64,000 nt of DNA from Mesorhizobium sp. INR15. Lineage in GTDB: Bacteria > Pseudomonadota > Alphaproteobacteria > Rhizobiales > Rhizobiaceae. This document shows positions 53,377-61,035 of the stretch, piece after piece. The first letter of the stretch is position 1. Every line of letters begins with the position of its first letter. The notes under the pieces are model-generated. The model had not been told where the DNA came from. It saw only the letters and a list, made by a program, of their open reading frames with translations, and did not search any database. A program made the position numbers and the translations under genes. Location: assembly GCF_015500075.1 (NCBI RefSeq), contig NZ_CP045496.1:6148001-6212000 (forward strand). The letters are read 5' to 3'.

Positions 53377-54224
53377 ACCTCGGTGCTCCGCCGGCGCGTG
53401 AAAGCGCGAGTGAACAATCCCGCTATGCCGTCCGGCGCGAAACGCATCATCAAGAACAGCAACGCGCTGTAGGCGAGCAGCTTGTAGTCGTCGATGAACT
53501 GGAAAAGCAGAGGCATGATGCTGAGCATCGCAGCCGCGAGCGCCACTCCCCAAACCGAGCCAATGCCACCAACAATCACCATGGCGAGCACGCTGACGGA
53601 TTCAACGAAACCGAAGCTGTCCGGGCCGATGTAACGAAAATGATGGGCATAGAGCGCGCCTGCTATGCCGGCGGTGGCGGTGCCAATGACGAAGGCGATC
53701 AGCTTGTAGCGTGACGCGTCGATGCCGAGAACGCGGGCGACGTCTTCATTGTCGGCGACGGACTGGAAGACAAAGCCCATCCACGACTTCCGCACGTAGA
53801 GCGAAAAAGCCATGAAGGCAGCGGCCAGGGCCATGCAGAAGACCATGAAACCAATGCGGCTGAATCCGGTTCCCGGTATGCCCGAAATTCCAACCTCGCC
53901 GCCGAGGAAATCCTGCTGCCGGACGATGCCGACGAACAGGAAGCCGGCTCCCATCGTGGTGATCGCCAGAAAGTCGTGGCGCACCCGCAGGCTGGTCAGG
54001 CCGATGACGAAGCCGAGGGTCGCGGCGGCCAGGGCGGCGACCGGCAGGGTCAGGAGAAAAGGCACCGAAGCTTTGGTCATAAGTGCGGAAACGTAAGCGC
54101 CGGTGCCAAGGAACGCGGCATGGCCAAGGCTGATCTGGCCGCAAAAGCCGGAGATGAAATTCAAGCTGAGGGCAAACAATATGCTGATCGCCATGGTGGT
54201 GAGGAGGGTGATCTCGTAGGACAT
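53373..54224 (-). CDS. Branched-chain amino acid-type ABC importer permease (LivM-like), system 2
   Basis: A 283-residue permease, shorter than the usual 320-340 because it lacks the extra N-terminal segment. SLNFISGFCGQISLGHAAF near residue 20 is the LivM hallmark, GISGIPG near 112 is the periplasmic loop, and SVADNEDVARVLGID near 165 is the coupling loop. It has about eight hydrophobic segments. It lies one base after the LivH stop and overlaps LivG by 4 bp. Confidence 0.92.
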   Translation of the reverse strand: MSYEITLLTTMAISILFALSLNFISGFCGQISLGHAAFLGTGAYVSALMTKASVPFLLTLPVAALAAATLGFVIGLTSLRVRHDFLAITTMGAGFLFVGIVRQQDFLGGEVGISGIPGTGFSRIGFMVFCMALAAAFMAFSLYVRKSWMGFVFQSVADNEDVARVLGIDASRYKLIAFVIGTATAGIAGALYAHHFRYIGPDSFGFVESVSVLAMVIVGGIGSVWGVALAAAMLSIMPLLFQFIDDYKLLAYSALLFLMMRFAPDGIAGLFTRAFTRRRSTEV

Positions 54225-54225
54225 G

Positions 54226-55089
54226 CTATTTGTTCCCCAGCAGGCCCTGCGGCCGGACCATCAGAACCAGGATGAGAAAGGCAAAGGCGAGCGCGTCGCG
54301 GTCGAGGAAGCGTCCGAGATAGATGGTGCCATATGCCTCGATGACGCCGAGCAGCATGGCCGCGAGCAAAGTCCCCCTGATGCTGCCCAGGCCGCCAAGA
54401 ACGATGATTGCCAGGGCCTTGTAGGACGGCACGCTGCCCATCGTCGGCTCGACGAGATTGTTCAGCAGCGCGACCAGCACGCCGGCGGCGGCAGCCAGCG
54501 CCGATCCGACAAAGAAGTTGAGATAGCGGACGTTTTGTATGTTGACCCCGAAAGCCCGCGCCATGCCCGGATCAGTCACGGTCGCCCTCCAGGCAATGCC
54601 GGTGCGGGTGCTCGTCGAGAGCCATGCAAGCAGGCCGAGCAATGTGATCGCCAGCCCAATGACCAGCGCCTCGGCATACTTCAGCAGGAACCCTGGGAAC
54701 AGCTCGAACTGCCCCTGCAGCGGCGGGTTCTGATAGGACAGCCCATAGGGACCGAACAGGATACGGTAGATCTCCTCCGAGGCGATGAAGAGCGCGATCG
54801 AGGCGATCAGGGCGATGAATGGCGGCTGGGAGAGCAGTGGCCGGTAGGCGAAACGGTACATCGCCATGCCGACGATCCCGGATGCCGCCATCGCCACGAT
54901 CAAAGCCAGGGCAAAGCTTCCGGTCTGGTTGGTGACGATCACGCCAAGATAGGCACCGAGTGTGAAGAGCGCCGCGTGGGCGACGTGCAATATCCGCAGG
55001 AGGCCGTAGACAAGCGTGAGGCCGAGGGCGATCAGGGCATAGATACTACCCTGGACAATCCCTTGAATGAACAATTCGAGATAGAGCAT
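54226..55089 (-). CDS. Branched-chain amino acid-type ABC importer permease (LivH-like), system 2
   Basis: A 287-residue permease with about eight hydrophobic segments. ALGLTLVYGLLRILHVAHAA near residue 21 is the LivH hallmark, and RTGIAWRATVTDPGMARAFG near 165 is the coupling loop. It pairs with LivM. A hairpin in the 144-bp gap separates it from the binding-protein gene upstream. Confidence 0.92.
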   Translation of the reverse strand: MLYLELFIQGIVQGSIYALIALGLTLVYGLLRILHVAHAALFTLGAYLGVIVTNQTGSFALALIVAMAASGIVGMAMYRFAYRPLLSQPPFIALIASIALFIASEEIYRILFGPYGLSYQNPPLQGQFELFPGFLLKYAEALVIGLAITLLGLLAWLSTSTRTGIAWRATVTDPGMARAFGVNIQNVRYLNFFVGSALAAAAGVLVALLNNLVEPTMGSVPSYKALAIIVLGGLGSIRGTLLAAMLLGVIEAYGTIYLGRFLDRDALAFAFLILVLMVRPQGLLGNK

Positions 55090-55184
55090 ATGCCCGCGCT
55101 TCCAGCGTTGATCGGTAAGGCGAAAAGCCGTCTAGGGGGAGAGGCCCGATAGCGAACGGGCGCACTCTGACCGCAAAACGGAAC

Positions 55185-55218
55185 CGCCCTCCCGGGGCCA
55201 ATCGACCCCGGGAAGGCG
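55185..55218 (-). terminator. Intercistronic hairpin between livK and livH (system 2)
   Basis: CGCC-C-TCCCGGGG (55185-55197) pairs with CCCCGGGA-A-GGCG (55206-55218), a 12-bp stem with one internal mismatch and an 8-nt loop. It starts 16 bp after the binding-protein stop. It probably raises the ratio of binding protein to permease. Confidence 0.55.
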
Positions 55219-55233
55219 ACGGAGCGCTGGATG

Positions 55234-56379
55234 CTACTTTTCCGGCGGAGCGAGAAGCACCGGATCGCTGATCACCGAATAATGATGCCAGTTTCCATCC
55301 TTGACAATCTGGACCTGCACGTCCTTGCGCACCTCGCCCAACTGATTGAAGGTGATGGTTCCCGTCGAAGCGACCATGTTGGTCGCGGCGATCGCGTCGC
55401 GGATCGCCTTGCGATCGGTCGTTCCAGCCTTCTTCATCGCCTCGATGGCGACGTTGACGGCGGTGTGAGCGGAAGCGGCGACCATGTCGACCTTGTGGCC
55501 AGCCTTCTTTTCGAAGGCCGCGATGAAGTCTTTCGTCACCTGCGCTTCGGAGTCACGGTCGAGCGACGTGGTGATGATGGTGCCTTCAGCGGCAGCGCCG
55601 GCGATCTCGATGAACTCCTGCGAATCGTAACCTTCCTGCCCGATCACCTGGGCGGTCACACCGGCGGCGCGCAATTGGCTGATGAGCGGTCCGGCGTTGA
55701 AGAAGTAGCCCGTCGCGTAGATGACGTCGGGATTGTCGTTCTTCACCTGCGAAACGATCGGGCCGAACTGTCGGTCCTTCATGCCATATTCGTATTCCGC
55801 CACGATCTCGATGCCATATTTGCCGGCGACGTCCTTGAAGCCGGCGGCAAGCGATTGGCCAAAGTCATTCTTGAGGGTGATGACGTCGACGCGCTTTTTC
55901 TTCAGCACTTCGCCGATCAGATACCCGCCGGCGCGGCCCTGCACTTCGCCCATGAACGAGGTTCTGAAGACATAGTCGCCCGCGCGCGTGATGTCCGGGT
56001 GAATGGCGTAGGCGGAGATATAGGGGACGCTGGCCTCCTGGAAAATACCAGCCGCGGCCCGCGTCGATCCAGAGTAGCTCCCCGAAACCGCCATGACGAC
56101 CTGATCCTTCTCGATCAGTTTCTGGGCGATCGGAACCGCCTCGTCCGGCGAGCCCTGATCGTCATAGACGACAAGTTCAACGTTCTGGCCGTTGATGCCG
56201 CCTGCCGCGTTCGCCTGCTCGACCGCAAGCTCCGCGCCCGTCAGCGCGGACTTGCCGTCGGCCGCGGCAAAACCCGTGAGCGGCACGTTGAAGCCGATCT
56301 TAACACTGTCCGCATGCGCCGCGCTCGCCAATAGCAAGCCGCTCATCGTGATGCCGGACAACAATGCACTCAGTTTCAT
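55234..56379 (-). CDS. Branched-chain amino acid-type ABC importer substrate-binding protein (LivK-like), system 2
   Basis: A 381-residue periplasmic binding protein with a Sec signal peptide of about 23 residues (cut after SAAHA). The mature part opens VKIGFNVPLTGFAAADGKSA. AVSGSYSGSTRAA is the ligand-cleft segment and ITLKNDFGQSLAAGF follows. The ATG at 56379 follows GGGAGGAAG; in-frame upstream sequence is not signal-like and overlaps the GntR gene. It is the second gene of the operon, 50 bp after the regulator. Ligand unknown; no catabolic enzyme is encoded in this operon. Confidence 0.93.
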   Translation of the reverse strand: MKLSALLSGITMSGLLLASAAHADSVKIGFNVPLTGFAAADGKSALTGAELAVEQANAAGGINGQNVELVVYDDQGSPDEAVPIAQKLIEKDQVVMAVSGSYSGSTRAAAGIFQEASVPYISAYAIHPDITRAGDYVFRTSFMGEVQGRAGGYLIGEVLKKKRVDVITLKNDFGQSLAAGFKDVAGKYGIEIVAEYEYGMKDRQFGPIVSQVKNDNPDVIYATGYFFNAGPLISQLRAAGVTAQVIGQEGYDSQEFIEIAGAAAEGTIITTSLDRDSEAQVTKDFIAAFEKKAGHKVDMVAASAHTAVNVAIEAMKKAGTTDRKAIRDAIAATNMVASTGTITFNQLGEVRKDVQVQIVKDGNWHHYSVISDPVLLAPPEK

Positions 56380-56429
56380 AACTTCCTCCCTACTGTTGAC
56401 TAAGGTTGTCTGCAGGTCTGCGCTGCAGT

Positions 56430-57236
56430 TTATGTCCTCTGCTTCTGCCGCAGCGGACGTCTGACCGGACGGTTCGTCCGGTCGTCGAACAACATGCCCA
56501 TTGGCGTTGTCCGGTAGCGGCCGCGCAATTCGTATCGGCTGGCTGGATAGGTCAGCGTGACCACCGAAACCACCTGGTTCCAGGACCAGCTCCGCCGGTG
56601 CAGCACCAGGCACGGCTCAATTGCCTCGATCTCCAGCAAGTCCTGCTGCTCCGCCGTCGGAAGACTTGCTTTGACCACGTGCTCAAGCTCGCCCACCGGG
56701 GCAATTGAAACCAGGTACTCGGTCGGAGTGACCGAGGAAAAATCCTGATCGAGGAAATGCGGCGCGACGTCGGGATTGACGTAGCGGTTTTCGATCTGCA
56801 CCGGCACGCCATTCTCCGAGTGAACCAGCACGATATGGAAAAGACTGTCGCCGGGCTGCAATCCAAACCGGTTCGCCAAGTCCGCGGGAGCGGCAATGCA
56901 ATTGCTGGCGTGAACATAGGCGGAATGTTGATTGCCCTGGTCACGTATCTCCTGGGCGATGTTCTTGAGTTCGAGCAGGCTTGCCTGCTGGGGCGCCTCC
57001 CTGACGAAAGTACCGACACCGTGGACGCGCGTGATGCACCCCTCGTGCATGAGTTCGCGCAAGGCACGATTGATCGTCATGCGGCTGATGCCGAGATCCT
57101 TGACCAGCTGGTTCTCGGATGGAAGCCGCGTGCCGCTCGGCCACTCGCCCGAACGGATCCGGCCCAGGACATATTCCTTGAACTGGAAGTAGAGCGGGTG
57201 AGGCCCGGAAAAGATGTCCTCGATTATCTTCTTCAT
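56430..57236 (-). CDS. GntR-family (HutC/UTRA-type) transcriptional regulator
   Basis: A 268-residue regulator. Residues about 12-75 form the winged helix (LPSENQLVKDLGISRMTINRAL, with ITRVHGVGTFV as the wing). Residues 95-245 form a UTRA ligand domain with ENRYVNPDVAPHFLDQDF. The QFKEYVLGRIRSGEWPSGTRLPSE opening is typical of HutC-like proteins, but no histidine-degradation gene is present. The ATG at 57236 (MKKIIEDIFSG) is chosen because the longer frame adds 30 Arg/Pro-rich residues. It is first in an operon with the second Liv importer and probably senses its ligand. A HutC-like site lies in the upstream gap. Confidence 0.93.
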   Translation of the reverse strand: MKKIIEDIFSGPHPLYFQFKEYVLGRIRSGEWPSGTRLPSENQLVKDLGISRMTINRALRELMHEGCITRVHGVGTFVREAPQQASLLELKNIAQEIRDQGNQHSAYVHASNCIAAPADLANRFGLQPGDSLFHIVLVHSENGVPVQIENRYVNPDVAPHFLDQDFSSVTPTEYLVSIAPVGELEHVVKASLPTAEQQDLLEIEAIEPCLVLHRRSWSWNQVVSVVTLTYPASRYELRGRYRTTPMGMLFDDRTNRPVRRPLRQKQRT

Positions 57237-57442
57237 AGGCCTATCCCCACCAATTCGTTTTCGGTGCCCGCGACAGGAAGATGGCGCGGAAGACGGAAGC
57301 GGCGCCGGGCACCGCGCATTGTTCAATCGGAAAAATCCGCGCGAATGCGCGTCCCACCCTCATCAACCCCATCGCTCCCCGAAGCCCTATCGGGCCTGCT
57401 GTATGAGATGAGATGACATGTCTATACCTCTTGTCAAGCCTG

Positions 57443-57456
57443 CTTGTATATACCAG
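57443..57456. promoter_or_regulatory. HutC-like operator in the GntR/LuxR divergent gap
   Basis: CTTGTATATACCAG differs at one position from the perfect palindrome CTTGTATATACAAG, a HutC-type GntR site. A related TGTCTATACC lies at 57419-57428. It stands about 210 bp before the GntR gene and 73 bp before the LuxR-type gene, so it could affect both. Confidence 0.5.
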
Positions 57457-57528
57457 TATGCCTTTCCAAGATCGTCGTCCATTTTGAAAGCCCCTCATTC
57501 CTGGAAAATGGTTCTTTGACATTTTCCA

Positions 57529-58458
57529 ATGGAAGCCGCGTTGTGGAACACAGTTCAGTGTAGCGACATGAAAATATCAAAAAGACAAAATCAAAGCGTT
57601 GCGCCACGCCCAGCGGGCAGGCCCGGCAAGGTATACTTGCAAACCATGATCTCCAAATTGATGGAGGCTATCACGGCAAAGGAGCTGAAATTCCGGTTCC
57701 GTGATTCAATAAATCATTTCGGCTTTGGCGGATTCATCTGCGACAGATCCCTATTCCAACCTCTTAGCGACGACGAGATTCTTAACGATAAGCGAGAGAG
57801 CGATATCGATACTTCAACTTTCGTCACTTTCTTTGATGAAAGCAACCTCTACAACGACATCGCTCAGCGTCTCGGATCGAGCAGTGTCAGCTATCTCTCG
57901 GCCATTTCGACGGCAGCCAAGACGTATTTCGAGGACCGGCGCGGTCACCAGGCTCGCCACTTCGTGCGGCAGCACGTGACCCCGTTCCTGAACGTCACGG
58001 ACGCGCCGCGAAAGCATCTGCCGCTGCTGCAGACCGTCTTCAGCATCGGCACGGATTTCGGCCAACCCGCCTTTCGGGATCGGCTGAGCGTCCCGATAGA
58101 GATAGCGGGAGGCCAGACCGCCTATCTTGGCCTGTTCACGCAACGCACTCCCTGCGCGCGCGATATGCTGGCCGGGATCACCCTGGTCTATTTCTATCAC
58201 GAGCTTTGCCGGACGCGGTCGGCCGCACCGCCGGACGGCGACCCGGTTGACGCAGTGGTGCTCGGCGCCACGCAGCTGGAATGCATAAAATGGGCGGTCG
58301 CTGGCAAGACGATCGAGGACATATCGGTCCTCACCGGCCTGCACTATCGTACAGTGCGGTATCACATGGAGCAGGCGCGGAAGCGCTACGGCTACGCAAC
58401 GATGCGGCAGACCCTGGCCAGGGCTGCCTGCGACTACGATCTCGATCCGATGGGATGA
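57529..58458 (+). CDS. LuxR-type transcriptional regulator (possible LuxR solo)
   Basis: A 309-residue protein. The C-terminal 65 residues are a LuxR/FixJ helix-turn-helix: LGATQLECIKWAVAGKTIED, then ISVLTGLHYRTVRYHMEQAR and KRYG. Residues about 40-235 have the size and hydrophobic pattern of an autoinducer-binding domain (FRDSINHFGFGGFICDRS; LSVPIEIAGGQTAYLGLF), but sequence similarity is too low to assign a ligand. No luxI-like synthase is in the window. No good ribosome site precedes the ATG at 57529; ATG at 57568 or 57646 are alternatives. The gene is more AT-rich in its 5' part than neighbours. It lies upstream of the exporter and biosynthetic operon and may regulate them. Confidence 0.85.
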   Translation: MEAALWNTVQCSDMKISKRQNQSVAPRPAGRPGKVYLQTMISKLMEAITAKELKFRFRDSINHFGFGGFICDRSLFQPLSDDEILNDKRESDIDTSTFVTFFDESNLYNDIAQRLGSSSVSYLSAISTAAKTYFEDRRGHQARHFVRQHVTPFLNVTDAPRKHLPLLQTVFSIGTDFGQPAFRDRLSVPIEIAGGQTAYLGLFTQRTPCARDMLAGITLVYFYHELCRTRSAAPPDGDPVDAVVLGATQLECIKWAVAGKTIEDISVLTGLHYRTVRYHMEQARKRYGYATMRQTLARAACDYDLDPMG

Positions 58459-58491
58459 TTGGCGGCGCGCCGAGGTCACAATGACGCCCAG

Positions 58492-59415
58492 CTACCGGGG
58501 TCGCGCTTTGGGCGCGGGCAATCGCACCGGCGCCGCCGCGGTCCTGATGTTCAGCACGATGATGCCAGCGAGGATGAGGCCAACTCCGAAGAATTGCGGC
58601 CACGCTCCGAGTTCACCGAGAAACAGCCCTGCAAGCAGAATTGCGGCAGCCGGCTCAAGCGTCGCGATCATGCTGGCCCTGCTCGCCTCAAGGTAACTCA
58701 GGGACAGGACGAAAAGGGAGTAGCCAATGAGCGTCGGGATCCAGGCGATCGCCAGGATTAGCGCCCAGGCTTCCCAGCCGATATCGATGTCGAGGATCGA
58801 AGCCGGCCACGTCCAGCACGTCAGAAAGAGCGCGCCGAAGCCGAACGCGAAAAGAACCGTCGTCCACGGATCGTTCTGCCGCAATGCTCGCTTGCTGAGC
58901 AATGTGTATGCCGACTTCGTGAGGCTGGCGCTGAGGCCGAACAACACCCCAAGAGCATTGAGTTCGAGCGAAGCCGGATCATAGGCACCGGTAACGAAGA
59001 CGCACCCGACGATGGTGAGAACCAGGGCTGTGATCTTCTTTACCGTCATCGCCTCGCCGAGGAACAGCACGGCGCCCACGGTCACGAATGCAGGGTAGGT
59101 ATAGAGCAGCGATATGGCGGTCGAGACGGAGGAGTGGTCGAGCGCCAGGAAAAACGTCGCGTAGTTGAGGCTGATGCCAATCAACCCAAGCATGGCGAAG
59201 AACGGGACCTGGCCGAGAGCGATCGTTGGCAGCCGCCGGCGTGCGGCCGTAAGAATTACGGCCAACGTCACGAAAGCGACAATCGCTCTCAAGGTCACGA
59301 CGTTGAGCGGATGTATCCCTCGCTGAAGAAGCAGCTTCCCAAGTATGCCCATGCAGGACAGCGCCAGCGCCGAGGCCACAGCCGCCAAAACGCCCTTCAT
59401 AGCTTTCGACATCAT
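58492..59415 (-). CDS. EamA/DMT-family transporter (probable exporter)
   Basis: A 307-residue membrane protein with ten hydrophobic segments in two EamA repeats: residues about 8-135 (VTLRAIVAFVTLAV, YTYPAFVTVGAVLFLGE) and 145-290 (SYLEASRASMIATLEPAAA, LFLGELGAWPQFFG). EamA proteins usually export amino acids or small metabolites across the inner membrane. The ATG at 59415 has AAGGTG upstream; GTG at 59427 is an alternative that abuts AAGAAG. It is convergent with the LuxR gene and divergent from the biosynthetic operon, with which it shares a 236-bp control region. Export of that operon's product is plausible. Confidence 0.92.
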   Translation of the reverse strand: MMSKAMKGVLAAVASALALSCMGILGKLLLQRGIHPLNVVTLRAIVAFVTLAVILTAARRRLPTIALGQVPFFAMLGLIGISLNYATFFLALDHSSVSTAISLLYTYPAFVTVGAVLFLGEAMTVKKITALVLTIVGCVFVTGAYDPASLELNALGVLFGLSASLTKSAYTLLSKRALRQNDPWTTVLFAFGFGALFLTCWTWPASILDIDIGWEAWALILAIAWIPTLIGYSLFVLSLSYLEASRASMIATLEPAAAILLAGLFLGELGAWPQFFGVGLILAGIIVLNIRTAAAPVRLPAPKARPR

Positions 59416-59455
59416 CGCTATTGTCACCTTCTTGCCAGTATTCTTTAAATAAAAA

Positions 59456-59482
59456 TTGCCGGCAAAGTAAATTGCATATAAT
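59456..59482 (+). promoter_or_regulatory. Candidate promoter of the cysteine hydrolase/halogenase operon
   Basis: TTGCCG (59456-59461) and a perfect TATAAT (59477-59482) with a 15-bp spacer, in an AT-rich stretch. The spacer is short, so the promoter may need an activator such as the LuxR-type protein. It would leave a leader of about 175 nt. Confidence 0.4.
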
Positions 59483-59522
59483 CGGAGCGGCGTGTATTTT
59501 TAGTAAAATGTTAACTTCCAAC

Positions 59523-59536
59523 TTATCGCGAGATAA
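59523..59536. promoter_or_regulatory. Inverted repeat upstream of the halogenase operon
   Basis: TTATC (59523-59527), GCGA and GATAA (59532-59536) form a perfect short palindrome about 40 bp downstream of the candidate -10 box. It is a possible regulator site; nothing else supports it. Confidence 0.3.
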
Positions 59537-59663
59537 TCGAAATACATCGACACCCGGTCAACTGTCACTTCTGCACGTTTACAGCCAAGTACCCGGCCTC
59601 ATAGTGTCGATTTCCAGGAAGACTTTCGGCATTCCCCGGGCCTGCATCCAATTGGAGTAGACA

Positions 59664-60302
59664 ATGTTCGATGCGATGTCACCGGCCTTGCTCATCATTG
59701 ATATGCAGAACGATTTTGTAGCCTCCGGCGCGCCAATCCGCTGCCCCGGCGCGACGGATATATGCGGCTCCATCGATGAGCTGCGGCGGACCGCCCGCAC
59801 GGCAGGCATCCCCGTCATCTTCACCCAGGAGCGGCACCGCGCCGAGATGGTCGATTTTGGTCTGGAACTCGAATATGGCGAACCACTTCATTGCCTCGAA
59901 GGCACCGCGGGGCCGGATTTCTACCCCGCGCTGACGCCGGAAGCGGGCGAGTTTGTCGTTCCAAAGCGCCGCTATAGCGCGTTCTTCGCCACCGATCTCG
60001 AGATCCTTCTGAAGGGCCTGGGGGTCGACACGTTGATCCTGACCGGCGTGGCCACGGATGTATGCGTCCGGGCGACAGCACAGGACGCGCAACAGTTGAA
60101 CTACCGCGTGTTCGTCGTTCCTGAATGCGTTGCCGGCACGACCGAGGCGAGAAACGAAGCCGCATTGGACAACATCGCCTATGTCTTCGGCAGCATACTG
60201 CCTGCTCGCGAGGCCTGCACCCTTCTCAGCAGCACGAGCGCGAACCCACGCCTGTCGAAAGCTGATCGCGGCGCCCCAGGCGCGACGCGGAGCGCGGCAT
60301 AG
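59664..60302 (+). CDS. Isochorismatase-fold cysteine hydrolase
   Basis: A 212-residue hydrolase. The Asp-Lys-Cys triad of the cysteine-hydrolase branch is intact: D13 (LLIIDMQNDF), K101 (VVPKRRYSAF) and C134 (GVATDVCVRATAQDA). That makes it an amide or carbamoyl hydrolase like nicotinamidase, N-carbamoylsarcosine amidase or RutB, rather than a true isochorismatase of the PhzD/EntB kind, which lacks the Cys. GGAG lies 6 nt before the ATG. The last 25 residues are low-complexity. It is first in an operon with phosphoribosyltransferase, halogenase-like, aldolase and anthranilate-PRT-like genes; it may remove an amide or carbamoyl group from a pathway intermediate. Confidence 0.92.
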   Translation: MFDAMSPALLIIDMQNDFVASGAPIRCPGATDICGSIDELRRTARTAGIPVIFTQERHRAEMVDFGLELEYGEPLHCLEGTAGPDFYPALTPEAGEFVVPKRRYSAFFATDLEILLKGLGVDTLILTGVATDVCVRATAQDAQQLNYRVFVVPECVAGTTEARNEAALDNIAYVFGSILPAREACTLLSSTSANPRLSKADRGAPGATRSAA

Positions 60303-60367
60303 CGAGAACGAATGCCGGACATTCAGCCGGCACGGCAATGAATTCGATCGTCACCAGAGGGAACTCC

Positions 60368-61000
60368 ATGCAAAACGTCGATATCGATTCCAGCGCACGT
60401 AACGCGAACCGCATCAACGGGTCGAAGAAACCGGTTGGGTGGATGGTTCGCGCGGCATTCGACGGATGCCCGCTCATTCCCGTCAACGGCAGGCAATTCG
60501 TCCTCAACCCATTGACCGAGCAGATACCCGCAACCAGTCCCGAGCTGCTTCGCGATGCCGCGAACTGGGTCGCCGAGGTTGTCGATTTCAGCAAGGCGAC
60601 CAAGATTGCCGGCGAAGAGGACAAGGGTGCTGTGCTCGTCGCCGCAACCGCCCTGCTGGTCGGTTTGCCGTTCGGGCTTGCGCGATGGCAATCGTCTGGC
60701 CTGCAGGGGCAGATCAAGGTGCCGTTCGAATGCGAATACACCAGTGGCGACCTTTACCTCAACGGCGTTGAGTCCAACGACCGGGTCGTAATCGTCGACG
60801 ACGTCATCAGTACGGGCGGCACGATGGTCAGCCTGATCCAGGCGATCCGCCAGTGCGGCGCCGAGATCGTCGACGTCGTTTGCGTCGCCGAAAAATCCGC
60901 CTATCGCGGCGTGGAGCGGGTGCAGGACGAAACCGGCATCAAAATCAAGACCTTACTCAAGCTCGATCTGTCAGGCCCGACCTCGGCCATCCTCGACTAA
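60368..61000 (+). CDS. Type I phosphoribosyltransferase (PRPP-dependent)
   Basis: A 210-residue type I PRTase. The PRPP loop VVIVDDVISTGGTMVSLIQA near residue 138 is unmistakable. ATKIAGEEDKGAVLVAATALLVG near 80 is the second phosphate-binding region, and GLPFGLARW follows. The overall shape is closest to adenine/orotate-type enzymes, though an extra N-terminal segment of 60 residues is present. The ATG at 60368 follows AGAGGGA by 5 nt. Such enzymes attach or remove a ribose-5-phosphate on a base or analogous nitrogen. In this operon it accompanies an anthranilate-PRT-like gene, giving two PRPP-using enzymes in one pathway. Confidence 0.88.
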   Translation: MQNVDIDSSARNANRINGSKKPVGWMVRAAFDGCPLIPVNGRQFVLNPLTEQIPATSPELLRDAANWVAEVVDFSKATKIAGEEDKGAVLVAATALLVGLPFGLARWQSSGLQGQIKVPFECEYTSGDLYLNGVESNDRVVIVDDVISTGGTMVSLIQAIRQCGAEIVDVVCVAEKSAYRGVERVQDETGIKIKTLLKLDLSGPTSAILD

Positions 61001-61035
61001 AGCGACAAGCCACACACCAAGCGGAGGAATATGAG

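Noticed and set aside
59664..60302. Reading the isochorismatase-fold gene as a PhzD/EntB-type isochorismatase of a phenazine or siderophore pathway
   Set aside because: It keeps the catalytic Cys (C134) of the amidohydrolase branch, which true isochorismatases lack.
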